DNA from: Catenovulum sediminis
Lineage (GTDB): Bacteria; Pseudomonadota; Gammaproteobacteria; Enterobacterales; Alteromonadaceae
Assembly: GCF_040270295.1 (NCBI RefSeq)
Contig: NZ_JBELOE010000255.1
Direction: 5' to 3' (one strand)
Length of the DNA: 64,000 nt
The stretch's first letter is position 1. Each line of letters starts with the position of its first letter. The notes under the pieces were generated by a model, which saw only the letters and a program-made list of their open reading frames with translations, was not told the origin of the DNA and ran no database searches. Of this stretch, positions 8,735 through 17,453 are shown in pieces. A program made the translations under genes and the position numbers.

Positions 8735-9152
8735 TTTTAAGCCGCGAGCTTCGAGCTTTAAGCTACGAGCTGTGTAGGTCGTCCCTTTAGGGCGACGAAT
8801 TTCAAGCTGCGAGCTTCGAGCTTTAAGCTACGAGCTGTGTAGGTCGTCCCTTTAGGGCGACAATCTCAATTCAATAATTGTGCAATATGCCTTTGTCGGC
8901 GTAAACACCGACCTACATTGTCGGGCTGAAGCCACGACCTACATTTTAGCTTCGAGTTGCGAGTTTCAAGCTGCGAGCTTCGAGCTTCGAGCTGTGTAGG
9001 TCGTCCCTTTAGGGCGACAATCTCAATTCAATAATTGTGCGATATGCTTTGTCGGCGTAAACACCGACCTACATTGTCGGGCTAAAGCCACGACCTACAT
9101 TGTCGGGCTAAAGCCGCGACCTACATTGTCGGGCTGAAGCCACGACCTACAG
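8735..9152. repeat. REP/BIME block 4 between ampE and argR (about 9 hairpins)
   Basis: Three forward class-1 hairpins each follow a heptamer run (AGCTTCG, AGCTTTA, AGCTACG, AGCTGCG). Inverted class-3 (GTCGGCGTAAACACCGAC) and class-2 (GTCGGGCTRAAGCCRCGAC) copies come after two of them. The spacer is a different variant, AATCTCAATTCAATAATTGTG. The block ends in three inverted class-2 copies in a row that reach to within a few bases of the ampE stop codon. Confidence 0.95.
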
Positions 9153-9153
9153 T

Positions 9154-9990
9154 TTACAAAATGCCCGTTATGGTAAAAATTGCGATAATGCTTAATAAAA
9201 ACAAAAATGCACGTTTCGCCAATTTTAACAACACACACGGCTCTGTTAAATAATCATGTTCTGGGCAACTCACATCTTCAGCTTTATCTGCAATATCCGT
9301 AATATAAGTACGGGCGTCTAAATCGCAGCGCGTTAAACCATTTAACCAAGTGGGTAACGCCCTTGAAAAATGACCAACAAACAAAAACGCAAAACCGGTA
9401 ATCCGCGCCGGCAGCCACACTAAAATTGCCAATAGCCTATTACTGGGCCGAGCCAACCAACGTAAATTATCTTTCTGTAAACTCTGTTTCGCCAAATTTC
9501 GGCTAAAAACGTAAAACACAGCGCCCGCCGCACCTAACACAACAAACCAAAAAATAACCGCAAAATAATGCCTAAAATTAATCCAAACTAAAGTTTGCCC
9601 CAAGGTTTCCTTTGAACCCTTATTAAACTTCTGGCCAAGTTTTTCACCATATAAATAGCAAGCTTCCTGATCGCCCCGACAAGCCGCTTCTAAATACTGT
9701 TTATAACAAACGCGATGCTGCGGACAGCCATAACATAAAAACAAAATAAAAATAGAAAACAGCAACCCCAGCACCCCCGTGCCTAAAAGTAACTGCACAA
9801 CAGCAACAGACACCGCTGGGATAGCCAGCCAAATAAGCAGAAAAACTTCAGCGCTGACAGATTCAGATTTCTTCAAAACCGACTGCACTTTATCCTGATA
9901 CCAATTGAAATAATGACGATAGTGAAACGTTTCAGTCACCTGAACTAAACGCTCCAGAAGCACCACAACGATTAAGCTAAGCAATGTCAT
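9154..9990 (-). CDS. ampE: AmpE-like inner membrane protein
   Basis: The 278 residues resemble AmpE in length (E. coli 284) and layout. A hydrophobic N-terminus (LLSLIVVVLLERLVQ) is followed by further membrane segments near 60-90, 150-170 and 190-205, and one at the C-terminus. HYFNWYQDKV near the N-terminus is typical of the family. AmpE is a regulatory membrane protein related to CobD/CbiB and historically linked to beta-lactamase induction. The ATG overlaps the ampD stop by 4 bp (ATGA), so the two genes are translationally coupled. The assignment rests on both sequence features and the ampD neighbour. Confidence 0.88.
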   Translation of the reverse strand: MTLLSLIVVVLLERLVQVTETFHYRHYFNWYQDKVQSVLKKSESVSAEVFLLIWLAIPAVSVAVVQLLLGTGVLGLLFSIFILFLCYGCPQHRVCYKQYLEAACRGDQEACYLYGEKLGQKFNKGSKETLGQTLVWINFRHYFAVIFWFVVLGAAGAVFYVFSRNLAKQSLQKDNLRWLARPSNRLLAILVWLPARITGFAFLFVGHFSRALPTWLNGLTRCDLDARTYITDIADKAEDVSCPEHDYLTEPCVLLKLAKRAFLFLLSIIAIFTITGIL

Positions 9991-10562
9991 TGTTTTTCCT
10001 TATCCAATAAATTAAAAAAGTAATCCCAGTTAAAAGCCGGTCCAGGATCGGTTTTTCTACCCGGCGCAATATCACAATGTCCCACAATATTATCATTTAA
10101 AATCAGCGGATACTGGCATTGGATCTGCCTCACCACTTTTGCCAACTGCTGATACTGGATAGCTTCATACTCAATATTATCCGCACCTTCCAGCTCGATG
10201 CCAATAGAAAAATCATTACAATTATCCAATCCCTTAAAACAAGAGACACCCGCGTGCCATGCTCTTTTATCAAAAGGAACAAACTGAACCACCTCACCTG
10301 TTCTACGTATTAAAACATGCGCCGAGACCCTAAGGCCAGACAACGCATTAAACGAGGCATCTGCATCACAATCTAAACAGCCTAAAAACAGATCGTCAAT
10401 ATATTTTAAGCCAAACTGCTCTGCGGGCAGTGAAATGCAATGAATAACCAACAAATTGATATTGTTAACATTTGGTCGATCATTAAAATGCGGAGAAGCT
10501 TTAAAAACAGCATCAGGTAAAATATGATGATTATTAATTTTAGAATACGCCGGAGTTTTCAT
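9987..10562 (-). CDS. ampD: 1,6-anhydro-N-acetylmuramyl-L-alanine amidase AmpD
   Basis: AmpD is a cytoplasmic zinc amidase that cuts the stem peptide from 1,6-anhydroMurNAc during cell-wall recycling and so controls ampC inducers. The 191 residues show the amidase-2 fold. Expected zinc ligands are H41 (VIHCIS), H162 (VGHCDIAPGRK) and D172 (TDPGP), with FSIGIELEG in the core. Length and spacing fit AmpD rather than the periplasmic AmiD, and there is no signal peptide. Its ATG lies one base from the GTG of the divergent protease gene, so the two 5' regions necessarily overlap coding sequence. Confidence 0.96.
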   Translation of the reverse strand: MKTPAYSKINNHHILPDAVFKASPHFNDRPNVNNINLLVIHCISLPAEQFGLKYIDDLFLGCLDCDADASFNALSGLRVSAHVLIRRTGEVVQFVPFDKRAWHAGVSCFKGLDNCNDFSIGIELEGADNIEYEAIQYQQLAKVVRQIQCQYPLILNDNIVGHCDIAPGRKTDPGPAFNWDYFFNLLDKEKQ

Positions 10563-10563
10563 A

Positions 10564-11079
10564 GTGGACCCAGATTATAGTCAAAAAACAGGTAAAATAA
10601 TGAGTTATGCAGCATGGATAATTGCATTTTTTCTACTTACCTACTTTTTTGAAGGATATTTAAACAAAAAAGAAAACCCAAATCAAAACCCCGAAAGCTA
10701 CTATACAAACCAAGGGGCAATCGAAGTTAAACTAGAAAGAAATCAACACGGTCACTATGTTACCAATGGCAAAATTAATCAACAAATCGTCACCTTTTTA
10801 TTAGACACAGGGGCAACCAATGTATCGGTACCGGAAAACATAGCGAAAAGACTTAACCTGCCGTACGGCCCATCACAAAGAGTGGGAACAGCTAATGGCA
10901 GCATAAATGTATACCAAACCCGAATCGACGTATTAGAAATCGGTGACATAAAATTAAGAAACGTAGCCGCCAACATCAACCCGTACATGCAAGGTGAACA
11001 AATATTACTAGGCATGAGCGTATTAAAAAGAATAGAATTTACACAACGCGGCAGCACCCTAACGCTAAAACAATATTAA
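10564..11079 (+). CDS. membrane-anchored retropepsin-like aspartic protease (TIGR02281 type)
   Basis: The 171-residue protein has one N-terminal membrane helix (about 15-32) and a C-terminal single-lobe aspartic protease domain with the FLLDTGATNVSVPE motif, catalytic D81. This is the clan AA family known as TIGR02281; its substrates are unknown. The start is GTG; the N-terminal QKTGKIMSYAAW segment ahead of the helix is typical of the family, which supports GTG over the ATG 12 codons later. One active-site Asp per chain implies a dimer. The gene diverges from ampD with a single base between start codons. Confidence 0.88.
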   Translation: MDPDYSQKTGKIMSYAAWIIAFFLLTYFFEGYLNKKENPNQNPESYYTNQGAIEVKLERNQHGHYVTNGKINQQIVTFLLDTGATNVSVPENIAKRLNLPYGPSQRVGTANGSINVYQTRIDVLEIGDIKLRNVAANINPYMQGEQILLGMSVLKRIEFTQRGSTLTLKQY

Positions 11080-11094
11080 AAATTGCGTTATACT

Positions 11095-11600
11095 GGGAGC
11101 TGCGAGCTTTGAGCTTTGAGCTGCGAGCTTTGAGTTTCAAGTTTCAAGCAACAAATTATTGTAGGTCGCGGCTTTAGCCCGACAAATTTCGCAATATGCA
11201 CGATGTCGCCCTAAAGGGACGACCTACACGACTCGAAGCTTAAAGCTAAAATGTAGGTCGCGGCTTCAGCCCGACAAATTTCGCAATATGCACGATGTCG
11301 CCCTAAAGGGACGACCTACACGGCTCGAAGCTCGCGACTCAAAGCTTAAAACTAAAATGTAGGTCGCGGCTTTAGCCCGACGTGTAGGTCGGTGTTTACG
11401 CCGACAATTTTGATATTTACGCTAAATGTCGCCCTAAAGGAACGACCTACACAGCTCGAAGCTCGCGACTCGAAGCTTAAAACTAAAATGTAGGTCGCGG
11501 CTTTAGCCCGACGTGTAGGTCGGTGTTTACGCCGACAATTTTGATATTTACGCTAAATGTCGCCCTAAAGGGACGACCTACACGACTCGAAGCTGACAAC
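11095..11600. repeat. REP/BIME block 5 (about 10 hairpins, inverted orientation)
   Basis: The gap between the protease and the ligase gene carries units in the opposite orientation to blocks 1-4. They read class-2 forward (GTCGCGGCTTTAGCCCGAC), sometimes class-3 forward (GTCGGTGTTTACGCCGAC), then a spacer, class-1 inverted (GTCGCCCTAAAGGGACGAC), and heptamers in complementary sense (CGAAGCT). Two consecutive copies at about 11359-11460 and 11490-11585 are nearly identical over 100 bp, including the spacer AATTTTGATATTTACGCTAA. The left edge has heptamers GAGCTTT and GAGCTGC. The ligase ATG follows within about 35 bp. Confidence 0.95.
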
Positions 11601-11617
11601 TAAAATAAGGAAATACT

Positions 11618-12481
11618 ATGCGAAAGCCAAGAATAGGCATCAAATTCGCCTTAACAATCATCACGTTCAGTATCTTTTTTACCCTATTCATCCTCAACCC
11701 AAAAGCCCATGCTGACCCCCGTTCACTACTGCTGGCCGAGGTCTATTCACCGGAAATAGACATCACAGACTATTACGTCAGTGAAAAATTTGACGGTATA
11801 CGCGCCTACTGGGATGGCGAAAAACTATGGACCCGAAATGGCAATTCCATAAACGCACCCAAAAGCTTCACACAAGGATTCCCAAACATACCACTAGACG
11901 GCGAACTTTGGTTAAAACGTAATGCATTTGCCCAAACACTATCCATAATAAAAACCGGTACAGAGCAAAACTGGGCAAAAATAAGCTACCAAGTATTTGA
12001 TCTCCCCTCAGAACAAGGCACATTTAACCAACGCCTAATCAAAATGCGAACACTAGAACAACAAACAAACGCCCCACAACTCAAATGGGTAAAACAATTT
12101 AAAGTACCCTCACATGCAGAGCTTAAAAAAACACTCGAAGAATACATAGCACAAGGCGCAGAAGGACTGATGCTGCATCACCAAAATTCTTACTACCAAG
12201 GCAAACGCAGCAGTGATTTATTAAAAGTAAAAAAATACCTAGATGCCGACGCCACCGTCATCGCCTATCAAGCCGGAAAAGGCAAATTTAAAGGACAAAT
12301 GGGCGCATTAATAGTTAAAACCCCAAAAGGTCAAACCTTTAAAATCGGCACAGGTTTTACCAACCAAGAAAGAGCAAACCCACCGCCAATCGGCAGTTTA
12401 ATCAGCTACAAATACCTAGGCTTCACCAAAAACGGACTACCGCGCTTTGCGGTATTTTTAAAAGTTAAAGAGGAAGATTAA
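11618..12481 (+). CDS. secreted ATP-dependent DNA ligase (LigE-like)
   Basis: This is a minimal bacterial ATP-dependent DNA ligase of 287 residues. A signal peptide (about 1-32, ending in the AHA cleavage motif) predicts export to the periplasm, as in the Lig E group. Nucleotidyltransferase motifs are present: I KFDGIR with adenylated lysine K57, III DGEL (94-97), IV EGLMLH (182-187) and V KVK (203-205). A short OB-fold C-terminus follows, and there are no extra domains. Periplasmic ligases have been linked to DNA uptake or extracellular DNA. A beta-CASP nuclease gene follows after 6 bp, so they look like an operon. Confidence 0.92.
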   Translation: MRKPRIGIKFALTIITFSIFFTLFILNPKAHADPRSLLLAEVYSPEIDITDYYVSEKFDGIRAYWDGEKLWTRNGNSINAPKSFTQGFPNIPLDGELWLKRNAFAQTLSIIKTGTEQNWAKISYQVFDLPSEQGTFNQRLIKMRTLEQQTNAPQLKWVKQFKVPSHAELKKTLEEYIAQGAEGLMLHHQNSYYQGKRSSDLLKVKKYLDADATVIAYQAGKGKFKGQMGALIVKTPKGQTFKIGTGFTNQERANPPPIGSLISYKYLGFTKNGLPRFAVFLKVKEED

Positions 12482-12487
12482 CAAATA

Positions 12488-13900
12488 ATGGAATATCCAA
12501 ACATACAACACCACGGCGCGGTCGATGGTGTAACCGGCTCATGCCACAGATTATGCGTCAGCGAACAACAACATATACTCATCGATTGTGGACTGTTTCA
12601 AGGCGCAGAAACATCCGGCAAAGCCAACCAGTTAATACCTGAAATCGATTTTCCAACAGAACACATTAAAGGCCTCATCGTCACCCACTGCCACATAGAT
12701 CACGTGGGCAGAATCCCCTGGCTGATAGCCGCAGGTTTCACCGGCCCCATCTACTGCACACCCGCGACAGCACAACTACTGCCACTCGTATTAGAAGATG
12801 CGATAAAAATTGGCATCACCAAGAAAAAACCCTTTATCGAAGCACTGCTAAAACGCATCAAGTCACAAATCAACGCTAAACCCTATAAACGCTGGTTTAA
12901 TGCCAGTGGTGTACAAAACGTAAAAATAAAATTTCAACCTGCCGGACACATATTAGGATCGGCCTATGTAGAAATTGAACACCAGCCAACTGCGCACAAA
13001 TACGTATTTTCCGGCGACTTAGGCGCGCCGCACACACCCCTGCTACCCGCACCACGCTCGCCTTACCGAGCAGACACCTTAGTCATAGAAAGCACCTACG
13101 GCGACAAAAAACACACAGGGCGAAGACAAAGACGCAAACAACTGCAGCAGGTAATTGAAAAATGCCTGCAAGATCGCGGCGCAGTTTTAATCCCCGCCTT
13201 TAGTATTGGCCGGACACAAGAATTGTTATACGAAATAGAAGACATTATTTCACGCAGCAAAAACAACGGCCTAACCAACCGAAACATCTGGCATTCAATG
13301 CAAGTGATACTCGACTCACCACTTGCGGCAAAATTTACCGAACACTACAAGTCATTATCAAAATTATGGGATGCAGAAGCCCAGCAAAAAATAGTCCGCC
13401 ATCGCCACCCACTAGACTTTGATGATTTGTACACCATAGACTCACACGAAGAACATCTAAACGCGATAAATTACATACAAAAAACAGCAACACCATGCAT
13501 TATCATCGCAGCCAGCGGCATGTGCAGCGGCGGGCGCATATGCAACTACCTAAAAGCCCTGCTACCCGATAAAAGAACCGACGTATTATTTGTTGGATAT
13601 CAAGCAAAAGGCACACCCGGACGCGACATACAAAAATACGGCCCTAAAGGCGGATATGTTGTGATAGATGGAGAAAAAATTGACATCAAAGCCGGCGTAC
13701 ACACTCTAAGCGGTTACAGCGCACATGCAGATCAAAAAGATCTGCTCAATTTTGTTAAACGCATGCGTATAAAACCTAAACATATCAAAATAGTACACGG
13801 CGACGATGACGCAAAATTAGCATTAAAAAAGGAATATGAAAGAATACTCCCCGAAGCAAAAATAGAAATAGCAAGCAGCGAGAGTGGGTCGTCCCTTTAG
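12488..13900 (+). CDS. metallo-beta-lactamase/beta-CASP nuclease (RNA-processing exonuclease type)
   Basis: A 470-residue protein of the beta-CASP branch of the metallo-beta-lactamase fold, the group of CPSF-73-like and archaeal/bacterial RNA-processing nucleases. Metal ligands lie in HCHIDH (67-72), H154 (PAGHILGSAY) and D177 (FSGDLGAP). beta-CASP motifs are IPAFSIGRTQE (235-245), AASGMCSGGR (341-350) and SGYSAHADQ (408-416), and VHGD closes the fold. The protein is probably cytoplasmic, with no signal peptide, unlike the ligase 6 bp upstream. The final residues and the TAG come from a class-1 REP hairpin (TCGTCCCTTTAG), so the native C-terminus may have been trimmed. Confidence 0.92.
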   Translation: MEYPNIQHHGAVDGVTGSCHRLCVSEQQHILIDCGLFQGAETSGKANQLIPEIDFPTEHIKGLIVTHCHIDHVGRIPWLIAAGFTGPIYCTPATAQLLPLVLEDAIKIGITKKKPFIEALLKRIKSQINAKPYKRWFNASGVQNVKIKFQPAGHILGSAYVEIEHQPTAHKYVFSGDLGAPHTPLLPAPRSPYRADTLVIESTYGDKKHTGRRQRRKQLQQVIEKCLQDRGAVLIPAFSIGRTQELLYEIEDIISRSKNNGLTNRNIWHSMQVILDSPLAAKFTEHYKSLSKLWDAEAQQKIVRHRHPLDFDDLYTIDSHEEHLNAINYIQKTATPCIIIAASGMCSGGRICNYLKALLPDKRTDVLFVGYQAKGTPGRDIQKYGPKGGYVVIDGEKIDIKAGVHTLSGYSAHADQKDLLNFVKRMRIKPKHIKIVHGDDDAKLALKKEYERILPEAKIEIASSESGSSL

Positions 13901-14135
13901 GGCGACAATTGCGCATAATGCGGGGTTTGTCGGGCTAAAGCCGCGACCTACATTTTAGCTACGAGCAGTGTAGGTCTGCCCTTTAGGGCGACAATTGCGC
14001 ATAATGCGAGATTTGTCGGGCTAAAGCCGCGACCTACATTTAAGCTACGAGCAGTGTAGGTCTGCCCTTTAGGGCGACAATTGTGCATAATGCAAGATTT
14101 GTCGGGCTAAAGCCGCGACCTACAGGGCGACAAAT
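13885..14135. repeat. REP/BIME block 6 between the nuclease gene and nadC (about 6 hairpins)
   Basis: Three short units, each a class-1 forward hairpin, a brief spacer AATTGCGCATAATGCGAGATT (about 22 nt, shorter than elsewhere) and an inverted class-2 hairpin. The linker between units is TTTTAGCTACGAGCAGTG. The first hairpin overlaps the end of the nuclease reading frame and supplies its stop codon. A truncated GGGCGACAA copy at 14125 runs up to the nadC end. Confidence 0.95.
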
Positions 14136-14141
14136 TTCAAT

Positions 14142-15005
14142 CTACCCACTCACCCTTAAACTTAAATCAATGGCACGCACATGCTTTGTCAATGCGCCGC
14201 TTGATATAAAATCGACACCATCTTGTGCATAATCAACAATGGTATCAATGGTAATATCACCCGACACCTCAATTTTCGCGGTATTGGCATGTGCCTTATT
14301 AACAGCAACGGCCGACTGAATCTCAGCAGGCGAATAATTATCTAACATAACAATATCGGCACCCGCGTCCAACGCTTGTTTCAGCTCATCATTGTTTTCA
14401 ACTTCCACTTCAACTTTTTTACCCGGCGCAATCTTATGTGCTTGCGTCACAGCGTTGGCAATCGACCCGGCCGCCATAATATGATTTTCTTTAATTAAAA
14501 AAGCATCATACAAACCCACTCTGTGGTTGACCCCACCGCCACAAGCAACCGCGTACTTTTGTGCCACACGCAAACAAGGGATCGTTTTACGGGTATCCAA
14601 CAAACGCGTATTGGTATGCGCAATTTTATCCGCATAAATTGAAGTAGCAGTCGCAGTTGCGGATAAAGTTTGAATAAAATTAAGTGCAGTACGCTCACCG
14701 GTTAAAATCGCACGTGCAGGGCCATGCAAAGTACAAATTAACTGATTTTCTGACAATCGGTCACCATCCTGACAATGCCAATTAATATCAACTGTCGCGC
14801 CCAACTGCTTAAAAGTTTCATCAGCCCAGCCTTTACCACAAAACACAGCTTCCTCGCGGCAAATCACATTAGCCGAAATCACCTGCTCGGCAGGAATCAA
14901 CTGTGCAGTAATATCATTGTTCGCATCGTCTCCGTTTAAATCTTCAAACAAAGCCTGAGCAACAATTTTTTGAGTATTTTGTAAAAGCTGAGAATCCATA
15001 AACAC
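14142..15005 (-). CDS. nadC: nicotinate-nucleotide pyrophosphorylase (quinolinate phosphoribosyltransferase)
   Basis: NadC converts quinolinate and PRPP to nicotinate mononucleotide, CO2 and pyrophosphate in de novo NAD synthesis. At 287 residues it has typical family length. Visible signatures are GERTALNF (103-110), DTRKTIPCLR (137-146), GGGVNHRVGLYDAFLIKENH (156-175) and, near the end, ADIVMLDNYSP and a SGDIT-type phosphate site (EVSGDITIDTI). The reading frame begins MFMD; the second ATG two codons in is equally possible. The gene stands alone between repeat blocks, convergent with the nuclease gene and divergent from manC. Confidence 0.96.
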   Translation of the reverse strand: MFMDSQLLQNTQKIVAQALFEDLNGDDANNDITAQLIPAEQVISANVICREEAVFCGKGWADETFKQLGATVDINWHCQDGDRLSENQLICTLHGPARAILTGERTALNFIQTLSATATATSIYADKIAHTNTRLLDTRKTIPCLRVAQKYAVACGGGVNHRVGLYDAFLIKENHIMAAGSIANAVTQAHKIAPGKKVEVEVENNDELKQALDAGADIVMLDNYSPAEIQSAVAVNKAHANTAKIEVSGDITIDTIVDYAQDGVDFISSGALTKHVRAIDLSLRVSG

Positions 15006-15049
15006 GCCGGTAAGGTAGAGAAATTGGGGAATGGATTATAAAGGGGCAA

Positions 15050-15560
15050 GCTATAAGCTGCAAGTTTTGAGATTCGAGCTACGAGCTGTGTAGGTCGGCC
15101 CTTTAGGGCGACGAGTTTTGAGCTTCGAGCTTTAAGCCGCGACCTACAAGCTGTGTAGGTCGTCCCTTTAGGGCGACGAGTTTTGAGCTTCGAGCTTCGA
15201 GCTTTAAGCCGCGAGCTACGAGCTGTGTAGGTCGGCCCTTTAGGGCGACAAATTTAATTCCGCAATTGTGTATCCTTCATTGTTGGCCTAAAGACCAACC
15301 TACACTTTGTCGGCATAAATACCGACCTACATGTCGTGCTAAAGCCGCGACCTACATTTTAGTTTTGAGTTTCAAGCCGCGAGCTACAAGCCGTGTAGGT
15401 CGTCCCTTTAGGGCGACGAGTTTAATTCGACATCGTGCATATTGCGAAATTTGTCGGCATAAATACCGACCTACATTGTCGGGCTAAAGCCGCGACCTAC
15501 ATTGATACGCTCGAAGCTCGTAGCTCGAAGCTCGTAGCTCGTAGCTCGTAGCTCGTAGCT
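15050..15560. repeat. REP/BIME block 7 between nadC and manC (about 9 hairpins)
   Basis: Class-1 forward hairpins alternate with heptamer runs (AGCTTCG, AGCTTTA, AGCCGCG, AGCTACG). The inverted copies include class 5 (GTTGGCCTAAAGACCAAC), class-3-like (GTCGGCATAAATACCGAC, where both arms have changed together) and class 2. The right edge is a run of complementary heptamers (GCTCGTA repeated five times). About 90 bp of unique sequence remain before manC, with AAGGA ahead of its ATG. Confidence 0.95.
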
Positions 15561-15651
15561 ATTTTGCAACAATTTCGCGCTTACGCAATTTATAAATAAA
15601 TGATAGCATTAGCCGGATGAAACGAATCAGTAAAACAAGGAATAAAAGCGC

Positions 15652-17061
15652 ATGTTTTTACCAGTAATTATGGCGGGCGGTTCTGGCTCGCGATTGTGGC
15701 CATTGTCACGCTCTGCATACCCTAAACAATATCTGCCATTAACCAGCGACAGCACTATGTTACAAGAAACCGTGCTACGCTTAAAAGGCGCTCAACACAG
15801 AGCACCTATGGTTATCTGTAACGAAGACAGCCGATTTATGGTTGCAGAACAATTACGTGCAATCAACGCATTACAAAGCCCGGTCATTTTAGAACCGGTC
15901 GGACGCAATACAGCACCGGCTATCGCATTAGCCGCATTACAAGCAGTTGCCGACGGAGACGACCCACTATTACTAGTATTAGCGGCCGATCACGTTATCA
16001 AAAACCAACAAGCATTTATCAATGCAATTGCACAAGCTGAAAAACTAGCAGAACAAAATGCAATGGTGACATTTGGAATCGTTCCGACACATGCCGAAAC
16101 CGGATACGGATACATCAAACGTGGCGCAAGCCAAGATGATGCCTACAAAGTAGATGCATTTGTCGAAAAACCAAATTTAGAAACCGCGACAGAATACCTA
16201 AACAGCGGTGAATACTACTGGAACAGCGGCATGTTTATGTTCAAAGCCAGCCGCTATTTAAGTGAACTCGAAAAATATCAGCCAGAAATACTCGCCGCCT
16301 GTAAAAAAGCGATTGGCAATACATCGGCCGATTTAGACTTTGTGCGCGTCGACAAAGCCGCATTTGAAGCCTGCCCAGACGACTCAATCGACTACGCTGT
16401 AATGGAAAAAACAGATTCAGCCGTAGTAGTACCATTAGATGCGGGTTGGAACGATGTTGGCTCATGGTCAGCATTATGGGAAGTCAACGACAAAGACGAA
16501 AACGGTAATGCAGTTCGTGGCGACTTTATCGGCGAAAACAGCAAAAATTGCTTAGTTTATGGTTCAGTTGAAGGCCGATTAGTGGCAACCGTAGGCGTTG
16601 AAGACCTAGTAATAGTCGATACCAAAGATGCCGTGATGGTCGCACACAAAGACAAAGTGCAAGATGTCAAAACCATCGTAAATAAACTAAAAGCCGAAGG
16701 CCGCAGCGAATCTAAATTCCACCGCGAAGTTTATCGCCCATGGGGTAAATACGACTCAATCGACAACGGCGCGCGATATCAGGTAAAACGCATCACAGTA
16801 AAACCGGGTGCCAAATTATCGGTACAAATGCACCACCACAGAGCCGAACACTGGATAGTAGTATCCGGCACCGCCAAAGTAACCAACGGCGATAAAGAAT
16901 TATTATTAACAGAAAATCAATCAACCTATATACCGGTAGGCGTGATACACGCATTAGAAAACCCAGGTAAAGTGCCATTAGAATTGATAGAAGTTCAATC
17001 CGGCTCATACCTAGGCGAAGACGATATCGTCCGATTTGAAGACAGATACGGCCGAGTGTAG
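15652..17061 (+). CDS. manC: mannose-1-phosphate guanylyltransferase / mannose-6-phosphate isomerase
   Basis: This bifunctional enzyme (ManC/CpsB) supplies GDP-mannose. The N-terminal guanylyltransferase has GGSGSRLWPLSR (9-20), PKQ at 24-26 and FVEKP at 170-174. The C-terminal type II phosphomannose isomerase cupin (about 355-460) has RPWGKYDSID and the metal-binding segment QMHHHRAEHW (392-401). Length 469 is standard. With manB, gmd and fcl nearby it feeds GDP-mannose and GDP-L-fucose into the polysaccharide locus. The stop codon is the TAG of a GTAG repeat boundary: RYGRV is followed directly by TAGGTCGCGG, so the C-terminus abuts or has been cut by a REP. Confidence 0.96.
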   Translation: MFLPVIMAGGSGSRLWPLSRSAYPKQYLPLTSDSTMLQETVLRLKGAQHRAPMVICNEDSRFMVAEQLRAINALQSPVILEPVGRNTAPAIALAALQAVADGDDPLLLVLAADHVIKNQQAFINAIAQAEKLAEQNAMVTFGIVPTHAETGYGYIKRGASQDDAYKVDAFVEKPNLETATEYLNSGEYYWNSGMFMFKASRYLSELEKYQPEILAACKKAIGNTSADLDFVRVDKAAFEACPDDSIDYAVMEKTDSAVVVPLDAGWNDVGSWSALWEVNDKDENGNAVRGDFIGENSKNCLVYGSVEGRLVATVGVEDLVIVDTKDAVMVAHKDKVQDVKTIVNKLKAEGRSESKFHREVYRPWGKYDSIDNGARYQVKRITVKPGAKLSVQMHHHRAEHWIVVSGTAKVTNGDKELLLTENQSTYIPVGVIHALENPGKVPLELIEVQSGSYLGEDDIVRFEDRYGRV

Positions 17062-17425
17062 GTCGCGGCTTTAGCCCGACATGTAGGTCGCGGCTTTAGC
17101 CCGACATGTAGGTCGGTGTTTACGCCGACAAATCTTGCAAAATGCACAATTGTCGCCCTAAAGGGACGACCTACACAGCTCGAAGATCGAAACAAAAATG
17201 TAGGTCGCGGCTTTAGCCCGACATGTAGGTCGGTGTTTACGCCGACAAATCTTGCAAAATGCACAATTGTCGCCCTAAAGGGACGACCTACACGACTCGT
17301 AGATCGAAACTAAAATGTAGGTCGCGGCTTCAGCCCGACATGTAGGTCGGTGTTTACGCCGACAATTTCGACATTTACGCCAACTGTCGAAATAAAATCG
17401 TCGCCCTAAAGGACGACCTACACTG
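17056..17425. repeat. REP/BIME block 8 between manC and manB (about 10 hairpins, inverted orientation)
   Basis: The order is class-2 forward (twice), class-3 forward (GTCGGTGTTTACGCCGAC), a spacer AATCTTGCAAAATGCACAATT, class-1 inverted, then short complementary heptamers. This motif recurs three times in tandem with a period of about 120 bp. The third copy carries a longer spacer containing GTCGAAATAAAATCG. The manC stop codon is formed by the first GTAG. About 35 bp separate the last hairpin from the manB ATG. Confidence 0.95.
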
Positions 17426-17453
17426 AATTGAAAATTTACGGATAAACCAAACA

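Noticed and set aside
11618..13900. A complete ligase-associated DNA repair operon
   Set aside because: Only two genes are present, with no helicase or phosphoesterase gene, and the ligase is exported. I report the pair only.
15266..15487. Plus-strand frame of 73 codons between nadC and manC
   Set aside because: Entirely repeat-encoded (CRHKYRPT, RAKAATY).
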